DNA from: Sodalis sp. dw_96
GTDB taxonomy: Bacteria > Pseudomonadota > Gammaproteobacteria > Enterobacterales > Enterobacteriaceae
Assembly: GCF_018449575.1 (NCBI RefSeq)
Contig: NZ_JAAVUT010000001.1
Coordinates: 62,001-126,000, forward strand
Reading direction: 5' to 3'
DNA: 64,000 bases
Positions within the stretch are counted from its first letter, which is position 1; every line of letters starts with the position of its first letter. Below the pieces are notes generated by a model that was given only the letters and a program-made list of their open reading frames with translations, did no database searches and was not told the DNA's origin. The position numbers were made by a program, and so were the translations under genes. This document shows positions 27,516 to 37,257 of this stretch, one piece after another.

Positions 27516-28889
27516 TTATTTATTTTTTTTTGAGAGCTGTAAGGGGGGCATATTGCCGGCAACCGTCGACGTGAGTTGCAGACGCCGAATTTTGCCGACA
27601 ATCAACCAGTAACTCAGTACTGCGACAATGCCGTGGGCGCCGACATAAATCAGGGCAATCTTGAATGAACCGGTGCTTTGCAAGATATAGCCGATGACCA
27701 CCGGGGTAATAATTCCCGCCACATTGCCCAGGGAATTAAACAGGCCGCCGGTGGTGCCGATAATTTCCTTCGGCGCGGTATCCGCGACGACCGCCCAGCC
27801 AAGGGAGCCGAATCCTTTGCCGAAGAACGCGGCGCTCATGAGAATAATCACCACCGTCTCGGAATTGACATAATTACACAGCATCATACTGGCGCTCAGC
27901 GTCAGGCCGACAGTAATGGGGATTTTTCTGGCAAGACTCAGATTGCCGGTTTTTTTTAGCAGCCAGTCGGATATAAATCCGCTGGAAACGCCGCCGACCA
28001 GGCCGCATATTGCCGGGATAGCGGCCATGAAACCGGCATGAAGAATAGTAAATCCGCGTTCTCTCACCAGGTAAATCGGGAACCAAGACATAAAGAACCA
28101 GGTAATGGCGGTAATACAATATTGTCCGATAAAAATACCGACTAACATTCTGCTTTTGAATAATTGGGCAACGTCGTGTAGAGAGGCGCCCTTTTTCTTT
28201 TCGCCAGCGGCTTTAACGGCATCAAGATTCATATCAAGGTCTGTTAATCCGCCACCTTGCCGAATAAAAGCTAATTCCGACTGATTTACCGATGGATGTT
28301 TTGACGGAACAAAAAACAGCAAGCACCAGAAAAGCGCAACCACCAGGCCGATACCGCCCATGACCAGGAAAACGTGATCCCAGCCATAGTCATGACACAG
28401 CCAGGCCATCAGCGGGGTAAAGATGGCCAGCGAGGCATATTGCGCGCTATTAAAGACCGCTCCCGCCACCCCACGCTCAGCGGAGGGAAACCAGGCGGCG
28501 ATGACCCGCCCGGCGGTCGGGCCCACCGGTGATTCGCTGATGCCCAGTAAAAAGAGCAGCATCAATAGCGTCATAAAAACCGAGGCGATATAACTGACCA
28601 ACCCCATCATTAAGGTCACCGTCGACCAGCAGGCTATGCCAAAGAACATGGCGCGCTTGGAACCTATCTTATCCACGATCCAGCCTGCGGGCGTCATACT
28701 GATCACATAAGCCCAGCTAAAAGCGGAAAATAAATAACCGATTTGGACTGAGCTGATATGTAAATCGCTTTGCATACTTGAACCGGCAATGGACAAAGTG
28801 GCCCGATCGCCGGTGGCTAATGCCAGCACAAAAGTTATTAATGCCAGCATGACGAATCGTTTTCGGGTACGTGTAACCTGAGAATTCAT
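27516..28889 (-). CDS. MFS transporter, GudP-like (glucarate/galactarate type)
   Basis: A 457-residue anion:cation symporter. The start ATGDRATLSIAGSSMQ in helix 1, KIGSKRAMFFGIACWS, LGISESPVGPTAGRVIAAWF and AGAVFNSAQYASLAIFTPLM agree with the GudP/GarP branch, which imports glucarate and galactarate. It sits between uxuA and the aldolase gene, and supplies uptake for this catabolic operon. A remnant of a close relative lies at 40.6 kb. Confidence 0.85.
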   Translation of the reverse strand: MNSQVTRTRKRFVMLALITFVLALATGDRATLSIAGSSMQSDLHISSVQIGYLFSAFSWAYVISMTPAGWIVDKIGSKRAMFFGIACWSTVTLMMGLVSYIASVFMTLLMLLFLLGISESPVGPTAGRVIAAWFPSAERGVAGAVFNSAQYASLAIFTPLMAWLCHDYGWDHVFLVMGGIGLVVALFWCLLFFVPSKHPSVNQSELAFIRQGGGLTDLDMNLDAVKAAGEKKKGASLHDVAQLFKSRMLVGIFIGQYCITAITWFFMSWFPIYLVRERGFTILHAGFMAAIPAICGLVGGVSSGFISDWLLKKTGNLSLARKIPITVGLTLSASMMLCNYVNSETVVIILMSAAFFGKGFGSLGWAVVADTAPKEIIGTTGGLFNSLGNVAGIITPVVIGYILQSTGSFKIALIYVGAHGIVAVLSYWLIVGKIRRLQLTSTVAGNMPPLQLSKKNK

Positions 28890-28973
28890 TAGAATTCACC
28901 TTCGAAAAAACATGTAAGGGTAGAGTGGCCGGCGTGCAGGTATTATTTTTTTACCGGTCCGTTATTTGATAAA

Positions 28974-29747
28974 TTATTTATTCATCGATATTCGAGTTTC
29001 GCGTAAATAGTTAATCCCGCCTTGTACCATATAAGGAGTAATTGCGGTAACCAAATAGGTGGCGCCCCATTCGATAGCCAAACGCGAACGTTCAGCATCA
29101 CCGACATACGTGCCCGCGATGCGTCCGTGACGTCGAATGGTCCGAATACATTTCTCCATGGTATCCAATACCTCCGGATGATTCGGATTTTCGGCATGTC
29201 CCATGGAAATGGCTAAATCACCCGGACCGACAAACAGCACGTCAATGCCTTCAACCGCTAAAATCGCCTCGAGATTTTTTACCGCTTCCGGCGTTTCAAT
29301 ATGCACTGATACCAGTTTATTGGCGTCCGCTTGGGCCAGATATTGCGCTTTATTGCCGCACATACCGTAGCGGGCGGCACGAGGCAGAAAAGCCACCCCG
29401 CGTTCGCCGCGCGGCGGAAAGTGGCAGGCCGCAACCGCGGACGCCGCCCCGGCGACACTGTCCACCAGGGGCACCTGGACACCGTTGGCGCCGAAATCCA
29501 GCGCTTTTCGCATGTATTCATGGCGGTTGAACGGCACCCGCACAATGGCCGGCACGTCCACGGCGTGGGAGGCCCGAACCATATCTTCCAGGGTCTCCGG
29601 GTTCATATTGCCGTGTTCATTGTCAATCAGCAGAAAATCAAAGCCAATCATTGCGGTAAGTTCGGCGATTTCCGCCGAGGCAAAGGTGACAAAACAGCCT
29701 TGTAATGGTCCATCATAGAGCCGCTGTTTCCACTGTGGATCTATCAT
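28974..29747 (-). CDS. HpcH/HpaI-family aldolase, GarL-like
   Basis: A 257-residue class II pyruvate aldolase. Conserved marks are FDFLLIDNEHGNMNPETL, IVRVPFNRHEYMRKALDFGA, GARGV-like ERGVAF, HIETPEAVKNL and FVGPGDLAISMGH, covering the metal site (Glu and Asp) and pyruvate-binding segment. GarL cleaves 5-keto-4-deoxyglucarate to pyruvate and tartronate semialdehyde; related enzymes use similar 2-keto-3-deoxy acids. It overlaps the garR-like gene by four bases, so the aldolase product is probably handed to that reductase. Confidence 0.87.
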   Translation of the reverse strand: MIDPQWKQRLYDGPLQGCFVTFASAEIAELTAMIGFDFLLIDNEHGNMNPETLEDMVRASHAVDVPAIVRVPFNRHEYMRKALDFGANGVQVPLVDSVAGAASAVAACHFPPRGERGVAFLPRAARYGMCGNKAQYLAQADANKLVSVHIETPEAVKNLEAILAVEGIDVLFVGPGDLAISMGHAENPNHPEVLDTMEKCIRTIRRHGRIAGTYVGDAERSRLAIEWGATYLVTAITPYMVQGGINYLRETRISMNK

Positions 29748-30646
29748 GACCGGGTTCCTCTTTTTACTTCAATACCGGCCATCTGTTCGAACACCTTGAT
29801 AATATTGGAATGATCTTCTGTGCCCGTACCCTGCGCCATGCATGTTTTATAGAGTTCGTGTACCATGCCGGCAATGGGCATCGGCACGTCGATGCCTTTG
29901 CTTAATTCCATCGCCAGGCCCAAATCCTTATATTGCAGGCGAGTCATAAAGCCGGGTTCGAAGTTACGCTCAAGAATCTGCGCGCCGCGGATATCCAGCG
30001 CGCCGCAGCGGGCGTAGCCGGCGGAGAGGACCTCAACAATCCTGGCGGGATCAACGCCGGCCTTGGTGCCCATCACCAGTGCCTCGCCCAGTGCCGCCAT
30101 GGTCGCCGCCGCCAGTACCTGGTTGCAGGATTTCACCACCTGACCGGCACCGTTGCCGCCGACGTGGGTGATGCGTGTGCCTAATACCGCTAAAATCGGC
30201 AGGCAGCGAGCAAACACGTCCGCATCGCCGCCCACCATGATTGACAGGCTACCGCTTTTCGCGCCCTTATCGCCGCCGCTGACCGGTGCATCCAGCATGC
30301 TGGCGCCGGTTTTTTTGACCCGTTCGGCAAAATCGCGGGTCGCCAGGGATGATATGGTGCTCATATCAATAATCACTTTGCCTTTGTCCAGCGCCTCGGC
30401 TACGCCCTGGTTGCCGAACAGCACTTCTTCCACCTGCGGCGTATTCGGCACCATGGTGATAATGATGTCGGCCTGACGGGCGACCGCCAGATTACCGCTT
30501 TCACCTTTGGCGCCGTCGGCTGTAACCTCGTTGATGTCCTGTGCCAGGATGCTGTAAACATGTACCTCATAACCCGCCGACAGTAAATTCCGCACCATGG
30601 GTTTGCCCATAATGCCCAGGCCGATAAAGCCTAAAACTGGTTTCAT
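29744..30646 (-). CDS. garR: Tartronate semialdehyde reductase (2-hydroxy-3-oxopropionate reductase)
   Basis: A 300-residue beta-hydroxyacid dehydrogenase. The N-terminal GFIGLGIMGKPMVRNLL binds NAD(P)H. DAPVSGGDKGAKSG is the substrate-binding loop and GAGQVVKSCNQVL contains the catalytic Lys. It reduces tartronate semialdehyde to D-glycerate, the step after the GarL-like aldolase with which it overlaps. GarR and GlxR both fit; the context favours the glucarate/galactarate pathway. Confidence 0.88.
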   Translation of the reverse strand: MKPVLGFIGLGIMGKPMVRNLLSAGYEVHVYSILAQDINEVTADGAKGESGNLAVARQADIIITMVPNTPQVEEVLFGNQGVAEALDKGKVIIDMSTISSLATRDFAERVKKTGASMLDAPVSGGDKGAKSGSLSIMVGGDADVFARCLPILAVLGTRITHVGGNGAGQVVKSCNQVLAAATMAALGEALVMGTKAGVDPARIVEVLSAGYARCGALDIRGAQILERNFEPGFMTRLQYKDLGLAMELSKGIDVPMPIAGMVHELYKTCMAQGTGTEDHSNIIKVFEQMAGIEVKRGTRS

Positions 30647-30678
30647 GGTTTTTCTCCGTTAAATGTTGTCAGCGTTAT

Positions 30679-31983
30679 TCACATTGAGTATTCAATAATG
30701 GACCGCAGTTCGTTGACGTTCACCCCATCAAAAGGAACCGAGGTTTTAAGCGATAATGACGCCGCCGTTCCGGCGGCATAGCCCGTCAGGAAACACTGGG
30801 CAGTGACCCTCGCCGAGGCCAGGGCCTCATGCTCCGCGCATAATATGCGGCCGGGCGCGATCAGGTTCGGCACGGATTCCGGCAGAAGGGTGTCATAAGG
30901 AATGTCGTAATAATCGTTATCGAGATAAAACATAAAGATGCCGTCTTTATTGTGCGCCTCGATACACCAGGCGCTTTTGGCGACCGAGCGTTGGCTCTTG
31001 CGGGCATGAAACACATCATCGTTGGTCAGGGTCACTTGTCCGACGATGGTGCGGCTCTGGCGGATGCCAATCTGAGTGGCGACATCGTTTAGACGGGCGT
31101 GCTCAAAGCCGGGCACAAAATTTTGCAGGAATCGTTCATATTCCCGTACCTGTTTGCGTCCGCGCTGTTCAGCCCAGGTGAGATCCCCTGCGTTCGTGGC
31201 ATCAATCGGCCGGCCGTCATCGCGCAAAATGCTGGTGACATTGCACATCACCTCATCCGGACGAGGGGAGGGCAACAGGTAAATGTGCCGGCGCGGCAGG
31301 TGATAGCCCTGGCGCCGGGCTTCGTCTACCCAAGCCTCCAATTGCGGCACCGGATGGCCGATACCATGAGGGATATCCACATTGCTCATACGGAACACCA
31401 TGGTCGGGTACTGCACCATGCCATTGCGTCCGACGGTATGCGGCACGCCGGCTTTAACGCATAAATCACCATCACCGGTGGCGTCGATAAACCGTTTGGC
31501 CAAAATCACCTGCCGGCCGCTCTTGTTTTCAATAATCACCCCGGCCACGGCACCGTCTTCCATGATGATCTCGGTCATCTGGGTATGGAACAGCACTTTG
31601 ACGCCGCTTTCCGCCAGCAGGTCATCGGCGATTTCCTTCCAGACATGGGGATCATGCACCACCAGGGCGGTGTCGCCGAACGGGAAGGGGGCGCTCACCG
31701 CCCGGCGCTGTTTGAGGAGGTGATAAAACTCACCGGCAAAACCGTCCACCAATTGCTGTGGTTTGCCGGTTTTACCCGAGCTGAACAATCCGCAGATGGC
31801 TCCCGACATGCCGGCGGTCGCCATACCGCCGCAGAAGCCATAATGTTCAATTATCATGGTATCCCGGCCGGCCCTGGCGGCGGCAGTCGCGGCGGCGACG
31901 CCCGATGGGCCGGCGCCGACGACCAGCACATCCACTTGACAGGCGATCGGCAGATCCCGTGCATTTTCATGAAAAACAGTCAT
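30679..31983 (-). CDS. FAD-dependent oxidoreductase
   Basis: 434 residues from ATG 31983, chosen for the GGAG ahead of it and because the FAD-binding fold starts 16 residues later (VDVLVVGAGPSGVAAATAAARAG). Further marks are GMATAGMSGAICGLF, FIDATGDGDLCVKAG (second FAD contact) and GRILCAEHEALASARV near the end. This is the FAD_oxidored type often found in sugar-acid and plant-compound operons. The substrate is unknown; oxidation of a sugar acid or polyol is the contextual guess. Confidence 0.8.
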   Translation of the reverse strand: MTVFHENARDLPIACQVDVLVVGAGPSGVAAATAAARAGRDTMIIEHYGFCGGMATAGMSGAICGLFSSGKTGKPQQLVDGFAGEFYHLLKQRRAVSAPFPFGDTALVVHDPHVWKEIADDLLAESGVKVLFHTQMTEIIMEDGAVAGVIIENKSGRQVILAKRFIDATGDGDLCVKAGVPHTVGRNGMVQYPTMVFRMSNVDIPHGIGHPVPQLEAWVDEARRQGYHLPRRHIYLLPSPRPDEVMCNVTSILRDDGRPIDATNAGDLTWAEQRGRKQVREYERFLQNFVPGFEHARLNDVATQIGIRQSRTIVGQVTLTNDDVFHARKSQRSVAKSAWCIEAHNKDGIFMFYLDNDYYDIPYDTLLPESVPNLIAPGRILCAEHEALASARVTAQCFLTGYAAGTAASLSLKTSVPFDGVNVNELRSIIEYSM

Positions 31984-32087
31984 CTCCAGGCTCCTTTCAT
32001 CGGGGGAACAACGGCGGTACTTCCAGCCGGTTGCTTTTTTTTCCATCAATACACCTGCGTTGTCCCACGCCAGCGTATCCATCACCG

Positions 32088-33773
32088 TCAGTTATTGTTG
32101 TGGATCTTGCGCTTACCCAGCACCGCGCCTTGGGCGATGGGCTGAACCAGTTGGCCATACTGGGATAACCAGCTGCCGTCCGGTTCGCGTTGCAGTGGTT
32201 GCCAGTCGCTTAATCGCTGTTTCAGCTCCAGCGCGCTGATATCCACATCGATGCGGCGTTTGTCCACATCGATAATCACGGTTTCGCCTTGTCTGACAAC
32301 CGCCAGCGGGCCGCCGGCCGCCGCCTCGGGCATTAATTGCCCCACCACGATGCCGCGGTTCAGGCCTGAAAGCTCGCCGTCGGTGACCACCGCAACATAT
32401 TGCGCGATACCGGCGCCGTTGAGGGCCGCGACAAAGCTGGCGGCAAACACCGTGCCCGGCCCGCCCATAACGCCCATATTGCGCAGGATAACCACGTCGC
32501 CTCGCTGGATTTTTCCGTTACCCAAGGCGGTAATGGCCTCGTCTTCACCGTCAAAAATATTGGCGGGACCTTTAAATTCATGCAGTTCGGCCGGTACGGC
32601 TGAGAGTTTGACGATAGAGCCTTCGGGTGCCATGTTGCCGCGGAAAATCGCGACGCCGGGACGTGTGCTGATGGGGTTGTCCAGCGGGCGGATCACCTCG
32701 CTATTTTTCACTACCACCGTGGCGATGTTTTCACCCACCGTTTTTCCGTTTACCGTCAGGCAGTCCAGATGTAATGAGTCTTTCAGGCGTGACAATACCC
32801 CCGGCGTACCCCCGGCCACATCCAGATCTTCGGTGCGGTAAGGGCCGTTAGGGCGGACCGCCGTCAGTAGGGTGATTTTATCGGATAACGACTCATACAG
32901 GCCCACCACGTCAATCGGCAGTTCCGCTTCGGTTGCGACGGCTGAAATGTGCCGCACGGTATTCACCGAACCACCCACCGCCTGTACGGTCATAATGGCG
33001 TTTTCCACTGCCTGGGCGGTGAGAATATCGCGCGGGCAGATATTTTGTTCCACCAGTTCGACAATTCGTTTACCCGCGGCTTGGGCGTACTCGCGCAAAC
33101 GACGGCTGTTGGCCCAGATGGGCGAATTGCCGGAGAGCGACATGCCGAGCGCTTCGGCGACGATATGCATTGAGTTGGCGGTACCCAGACCGGCGCAAAC
33201 CCCCGGAGACTGAATGGCGGACTCGGTCATATCCGTCAGCTCCTCGAGGGTCATGCTGCCGGTTTCCACCGCGCCGATGGACTCGTAGACATCATCGATA
33301 TCGACAAATTTTTCACTGTGGCACTTGCCGCCAATCTGATAGCCGCACGTCAGCAGCAGCGAGGGAACGTTGAGGCGCGCGGCGGCCATCAGGTGCGCCG
33401 GGGTGGTTTTATCGCAGGAAGACAAGCAAATCATGCCGTCGAGGACCGCGCCTTCCACCATCACCTCGATTTCATTCACAATAAGGTCGCGGGTGGGCAT
33501 CAGGTAACGGGCTTTTTTACCGGCGCTGGTGACAAAGTCGCTCGGTGCGACGGTGCGTATTTCAAAGGGCAGACCGCCGGCGGCGCGAATGGACTCCTGG
33601 ACCTTTTTGGAGATCTCGTCCAGATGGATATAACAACACGACAGGGAATTGGACGTATTAATCACGGCGATTTTCGGTTTCAACATATCTTCGTCGCTGA
33701 TGCCCATGCTGCGCCACTGGCTGCGGCGCACAGCCCAGCGGGTGGATCCGGGTTTGAAATTACTTCTATACAT
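32088..33773 (-). CDS. IlvD/Edd-family dehydratase (probable sugar-acid dehydratase)
   Basis: 561 residues from ATG 33773, preceded by AAGGA at good spacing. The IlvD/Edd family uses an Fe-S cluster and Mg to dehydrate dihydroxy acids. Cluster and metal motifs are visible: NTSNSLSCCYIHLDE, CLSSCDKTTPAHLMAA, QSPGVCAGLGTANSM and TDGELSGLNRGIVVG. The operon context suggests an aldonate such as xylonate, arabinonate or gluconate rather than a branched-chain amino-acid intermediate. It is the first gene of the leftward operon down to uxuA. Two copies of the repeated operator-like motif lie upstream. Confidence 0.85.
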   Translation of the reverse strand: MYRSNFKPGSTRWAVRRSQWRSMGISDEDMLKPKIAVINTSNSLSCCYIHLDEISKKVQESIRAAGGLPFEIRTVAPSDFVTSAGKKARYLMPTRDLIVNEIEVMVEGAVLDGMICLSSCDKTTPAHLMAAARLNVPSLLLTCGYQIGGKCHSEKFVDIDDVYESIGAVETGSMTLEELTDMTESAIQSPGVCAGLGTANSMHIVAEALGMSLSGNSPIWANSRRLREYAQAAGKRIVELVEQNICPRDILTAQAVENAIMTVQAVGGSVNTVRHISAVATEAELPIDVVGLYESLSDKITLLTAVRPNGPYRTEDLDVAGGTPGVLSRLKDSLHLDCLTVNGKTVGENIATVVVKNSEVIRPLDNPISTRPGVAIFRGNMAPEGSIVKLSAVPAELHEFKGPANIFDGEDEAITALGNGKIQRGDVVILRNMGVMGGPGTVFAASFVAALNGAGIAQYVAVVTDGELSGLNRGIVVGQLMPEAAAGGPLAVVRQGETVIIDVDKRRIDVDISALELKQRLSDWQPLQREPDGSWLSQYGQLVQPIAQGAVLGKRKIHNNN

Positions 33774-33835
33774 CAGGGTATTCCTTAAAATGAATGTGGT
33801 TATGGCATGCGTCACTATTCAATATTAATGGTGTG

Positions 33836-33850
33836 TTGTCCATCCACTTA
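33836..33850 (+). promoter_or_regulatory. Operator-like motif, copy 1
   Basis: TTGTCCATCCACTTA, 63 bp upstream of the IlvD/Edd start. The same 15-mer (with one change) occurs at 36809 and, inverted, at 37077 (exact). About 30 further bases downstream also match copy 3 loosely. Probable operator of the FadR-type regulator at 40990. Confidence 0.6.
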
Positions 33851-33948
33851 TGAGTGAAAAAGTTGAACTGGTGCACAAATACGTTATTTAAAGCAATTTT
33901 GATGCCGGGATGTGCGGGTGCTCAGTGTGAAACAGAAGATTTTACGTC

Positions 33949-33966
33949 AATTGGATGGACCAATTA
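33949..33966. promoter_or_regulatory. Operator-like motif, copy 2 (palindromic)
   Basis: AATTGGATGGACCAATTA contains the shared octamer GGATGGAC and is itself nearly palindromic (AATTGG / CCAATT). It is in the 226-bp gap between the IlvD/Edd start and the GntP permease end. Such symmetry is typical of GntR-family operators. Confidence 0.6.
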
Positions 33967-33999
33967 ACGTAAATGTATCTAACGAAAATGTGCCTCCGG

Positions 34000-35307
34000 T
34001 TAAACAACACCCATTTCCGCCATCACGATTGCCAGCACAACGGCCAGCAGCGGGACCAGCACGCAGGTGACAAAAATGTATTTATAGGTTTCCTTGACCT
34101 CCAGTCCGGCGATGGAACTGGCAACCACCGCGCCGGTGGAATGGGGCATGGCGTCCAGGGCGCCGGAGGACATCGTCACGATACGGTGCAGCGCATCCAT
34201 ATTGACATTAGCGGCGGCGAACTTGGCCCCCAGCGCGGTGAGGAAAATGCCCAGTCCGCCGGCGGCGGACCCGGTGATCCCGGAGAAAATGTTGATGGAA
34301 ATGGCTGATGACACAAAGGGGTCAAAGGTTAAGCTATTAACCAGATCTATAAAGGAATGAAAGGCGGGCGCATTTTTGACCACGCCGCCAAACCCCACCA
34401 CCGACGCGGTGACAATCAGCGCGATGATACCGTTTTTGGAGCCATTATTCAGCACATCGCTCAGGGACTGCCGGTGACGAAACAGTATCAAACCCATCAC
34501 TATGGACACCGCCATGGCGATAATCACCGAATAGATTGACTCAACCACCCCTTTTAATGCAAAAAGAGCGATCAACAAGGCGATAATCGGTATTAACGAG
34601 GGAATCAATCCGGGAAAATCAGACGTACTGCTTTGCTCAAGGTTGACGGTGGAGTCATTAGCGCCGGGAACAAAATGCTCGCCGGCCAACGCCAGCTTCT
34701 TTTGTTGTTTAACCAGGTAAAGATAATTGAGATAGAAGGTCAATACAGAGCAGACGATGCCGATAATCGGGGCTGAAAAAATGGTCGTGCCGAAATATTG
34801 GGTCGGCATAACGTTTTGAATCGATGGTGTTCCAGGCAGCATGGTCATGGTTATCGTGGCGGCAACCGCCAGCACGGCGCCGGGGAACATTTTTTTCGGG
34901 ATGTCCGCTGCCCGGAAGAGCGCGATAGCAATAGGATAAAGCGTAAAGGCAACCAGAAAGGTACTGATGCCGGCATAGGTTAATATCAGCGTGGTGAGGA
35001 AAATAATCAATATGACGCGCTGTTTGCCTATTTTTTTCATCAACCAATATGCAATAGAGAACGCCGCGCCGCTGCGGTCCATCATGGCGCCGAAAATAGC
35101 CGCTAGCACAAACATTAGGAAATAACTGCCGGCGAAGTTTTTCATTGCCAGCCCGTAGTCATCGGTAAATGTGGGCCAAGGATCCATGCCGTTGGTAATA
35201 ATGATCACCAGTGAGGCAATAATCGATACCGGAATGGTATTGAGTCCACGATAGACTAAAATAATGATGGTCAATACTGAAAGAAGTAAGCCAATAATAC
35301 TGATCAT
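34000..35307 (-). CDS. GntP-family permease
   Basis: A 435-residue inner-membrane protein with 12-14 hydrophobic segments. GntP-family traits are GAMMDRSGAAFSIAYWLMKK, LAVAATITMTMLPGTPSIQN and a C-terminal half with TGSAAGGLGIFLTALG and SSGALDAMPHSTGAVV. The family transports gluconate and related hydroxy acids with protons. It is 21 bp downstream of the enolase-superfamily gene on the same strand and so is co-transcribed with it. Likely role: uptake of the acid which that dehydratase uses. Confidence 0.87.
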   Translation of the reverse strand: MISIIGLLLSVLTIIILVYRGLNTIPVSIIASLVIIITNGMDPWPTFTDDYGLAMKNFAGSYFLMFVLAAIFGAMMDRSGAAFSIAYWLMKKIGKQRVILIIFLTTLILTYAGISTFLVAFTLYPIAIALFRAADIPKKMFPGAVLAVAATITMTMLPGTPSIQNVMPTQYFGTTIFSAPIIGIVCSVLTFYLNYLYLVKQQKKLALAGEHFVPGANDSTVNLEQSSTSDFPGLIPSLIPIIALLIALFALKGVVESIYSVIIAMAVSIVMGLILFRHRQSLSDVLNNGSKNGIIALIVTASVVGFGGVVKNAPAFHSFIDLVNSLTFDPFVSSAISINIFSGITGSAAGGLGIFLTALGAKFAAANVNMDALHRIVTMSSGALDAMPHSTGAVVASSIAGLEVKETYKYIFVTCVLVPLLAVVLAIVMAEMGVV

Positions 35308-35328
35308 GATAATTCCTCGTTCCTTCAG

Positions 35329-36507
35329 TCAGGATTTAACCGCATACTGTTCAACTTTATTCCAGTCAAGCTCAATGCCGAGCCCGGGCGCATCCGTGAG
35401 ATGAAAATTCATCTGTTCGTCATGAATAAACGGCGTAAGGGTGATATCGCTTTTGAGTGGATTATTGTTTTCTTCGGACTCCATACGTTCGACATTGGAT
35501 AGCGAAGCAGACATCTGCAGACTGGCGGCGAAGTGTACCGCTGAGCCAAACGAGTGAAGCGAAACTGCACGGCCATTGGCCTGTGACAAGGCGGCGATTT
35601 TTTTACATTCACTAAAACCGCCGGTCCAGCCGATGTCGGGCTGTATAATGTCCACCGCGCAGTTTTTAATCAATTTATTAAAGTTACCCAGTCCCTGTTC
35701 GGTTTCAAATCCCACCAGGGACATCCTGTCCGGCAAACTGCGGACAATGCGGACGCAGCCTTCAAGGTCATCCACCAATGTGGGCTCTTCAATCCATGAA
35801 ACGCCCAGCCGGTCAAGTTCAGACAGGTGGGCAATAACGGTTTTGGCGCTCCAGGCTGCGTTCATATCAACATACAACTGGCTGTCGCCAATGGATTCCC
35901 TCACCGCTTCCACCCGCATAAGATCCCCTGCCGCGGTCTCACCAAACGCCTGCGAGGGCATATATTTCAGCGGGCCGGTCAGACTGTCAATATTGCGGCC
36001 TATTTTTATTTTTACCGCACGATATCCTTGCGCCATATAGGTCTCCATTTCCTTTTTCAGTGCCGTCAGGTTTTTCCCCGGCGCATAAAAACCGCCGCTT
36101 GCATAGGTAGCGACTTTATTACTGAAACCGCCAAGCAATTTATATATGGGCAAATTGGCCGCTTTGCCTAAAATATCCCATAGGGCAATATCAATACCAC
36201 TCATCGCCCCCATCACCATGCCCCGTTTGCCGTGCATTACGCTGCGCCAAAACAGTTTCTGCCATAGCCATTCGATATTCAGCGGGTCTTCGTTGATCAA
36301 TGCCGGGGCAAATTGTTTCTCGATAATGCATTGCGTCACATCGAGTGCACTGCCATAAGTGAACGCTTCGCCGATACCATAAAGGCCGCTGTCTGTTTCA
36401 ATCTTGACCAGGACAGCCTGGCGTTTATTGACGGTGGATAAGGCATCGCCAATGACGTTTTCACACAAAAACTGCAAGGGTAAGGTTTGAATATGCGTAA
36501 TTTTCAT
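35329..36507 (-). CDS. Mandelate racemase/muconate lactonizing enzyme-family dehydratase
   Basis: An enolase-superfamily enzyme of 392 residues from ATG 36507 (ATG 36519 gives four more; neither has a strong ribosome-binding site). Visible active-site parts are AVKIKIG (Lys-x-Lys base), LYVDMNAAW (first metal ligand), WIEEP (second), QPDIGWTGG (third) and LHSFGS (catalytic His). The lid starts LPLQFLCENVIGDALS. Members here dehydrate acid sugars such as galactonate, mannonate or glucarate; the exact substrate is open. It is first in an operon with the GntP permease. A motif copy lies 302 bp upstream. Confidence 0.85.
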   Translation of the reverse strand: MKITHIQTLPLQFLCENVIGDALSTVNKRQAVLVKIETDSGLYGIGEAFTYGSALDVTQCIIEKQFAPALINEDPLNIEWLWQKLFWRSVMHGKRGMVMGAMSGIDIALWDILGKAANLPIYKLLGGFSNKVATYASGGFYAPGKNLTALKKEMETYMAQGYRAVKIKIGRNIDSLTGPLKYMPSQAFGETAAGDLMRVEAVRESIGDSQLYVDMNAAWSAKTVIAHLSELDRLGVSWIEEPTLVDDLEGCVRIVRSLPDRMSLVGFETEQGLGNFNKLIKNCAVDIIQPDIGWTGGFSECKKIAALSQANGRAVSLHSFGSAVHFAASLQMSASLSNVERMESEENNNPLKSDITLTPFIHDEQMNFHLTDAPGLGIELDWNKVEQYAVKS

Positions 36508-36808
36508 TTCCGTTCTCATATAAGATGGAGGGTAAGACATTATTCGGACAATAGGACTCCCGTGCCGGTAAAAGCATAAGCAAATTATCTTTCTTAAATT
36601 CAGCATATTACGCTATATTTTTGCCGTTGCCGGACTCTGACAGGCGCGGGCGGACATATGTCCTGCCGACAGCTATAGGGATTACCGAGGCTTTCTTACA
36701 CAGCGGAGCACCGTTGAAAACCCGTCGTGTCTTGTTGCAGCGCATCGCGGTAATCCTTGCCGTGACTGAGGAATTACTCAGTTCACACTATTGATGATTA
36801 TAGGTAAG

Positions 36809-36823
36809 TTGTCCATCCAGTTA
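36809..36823 (+). promoter_or_regulatory. Operator-like motif, copy 3
   Basis: TTGTCCATCCAGTTA, differing from copy 1 at one base. The similarity to copy 1 goes on: both continue TGA, then an AAAAGTT stretch and a CACAAA segment, over about 45 bp. It is about 300 bp upstream of the enolase-superfamily gene. Confidence 0.6.
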
Positions 36824-37076
36824 TGAAGGTAAAAGTTTGAGGTAGTCCACAAAATCATCACTAACTTGCTGGTCCGGTTGCGTTTTGGTTCATACGCATG
36901 GGGATGACGGCAACGAATAACTGAACCCTTTATGTTTTTTGGCAAGATATAACCCTTATTTTATCCATCCAGCATACTGTGTGACCCGTCTGGTGTTAAG
37001 GGATTGCACAAGGACCATATAGTGATCCTCGACACTCGGGTGGCCCAAAAATATGCGGACGCTAACAGTTACTATT

Positions 37077-37091
37077 TAAGTGGATGGACAA
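37077..37091 (-). promoter_or_regulatory. Operator-like motif, copy 4
   Basis: TAAGTGGATGGACAA, the exact reverse complement of copy 1. It is about 165 bp upstream of the lactonase start and faces copy 3 across about 250 bp, as expected if one regulator controls both divergent operons. Confidence 0.6.
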
Positions 37092-37257
37092 CTTGCCAAA
37101 TTAATGGATATTCAATGGGTAGACACCGGTCCGGTAATCAGCGGTGCGATGTATTCATTGCGACGCCGGTATGCCACCGGTTTCCTGTCCCGGTGGACCG
37201 TTTCGGCAGCGATGATCGAACCGACACCGGTCTTAAATGCCCTCAAGGAAGTTTAAA

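Larger units (their letters stand above)
36508..37257. other. Divergent regulatory region
   Basis: About 750 bp between the leftward enolase-superfamily operon and the rightward lactonase gene. It has no convincing gene. It contains two copies of the repeated operator-like motif (36809 and inverted at 37077), a 12-bp palindrome GGACATATGTCC at 36652-36663 and an ACTGAG / CTCAGT hairpin at 36765-36782. Promoters for both operons should be here. Confidence 0.6.

Noticed and set aside
36709-36795. A TTG-started 26-codon frame (KTRRVLLQRIAVIL...) in the divergent regulatory gap.
   Set aside because: Weak start, no conservation evidence, and it overlaps a region with inverted repeats better explained as regulatory DNA.
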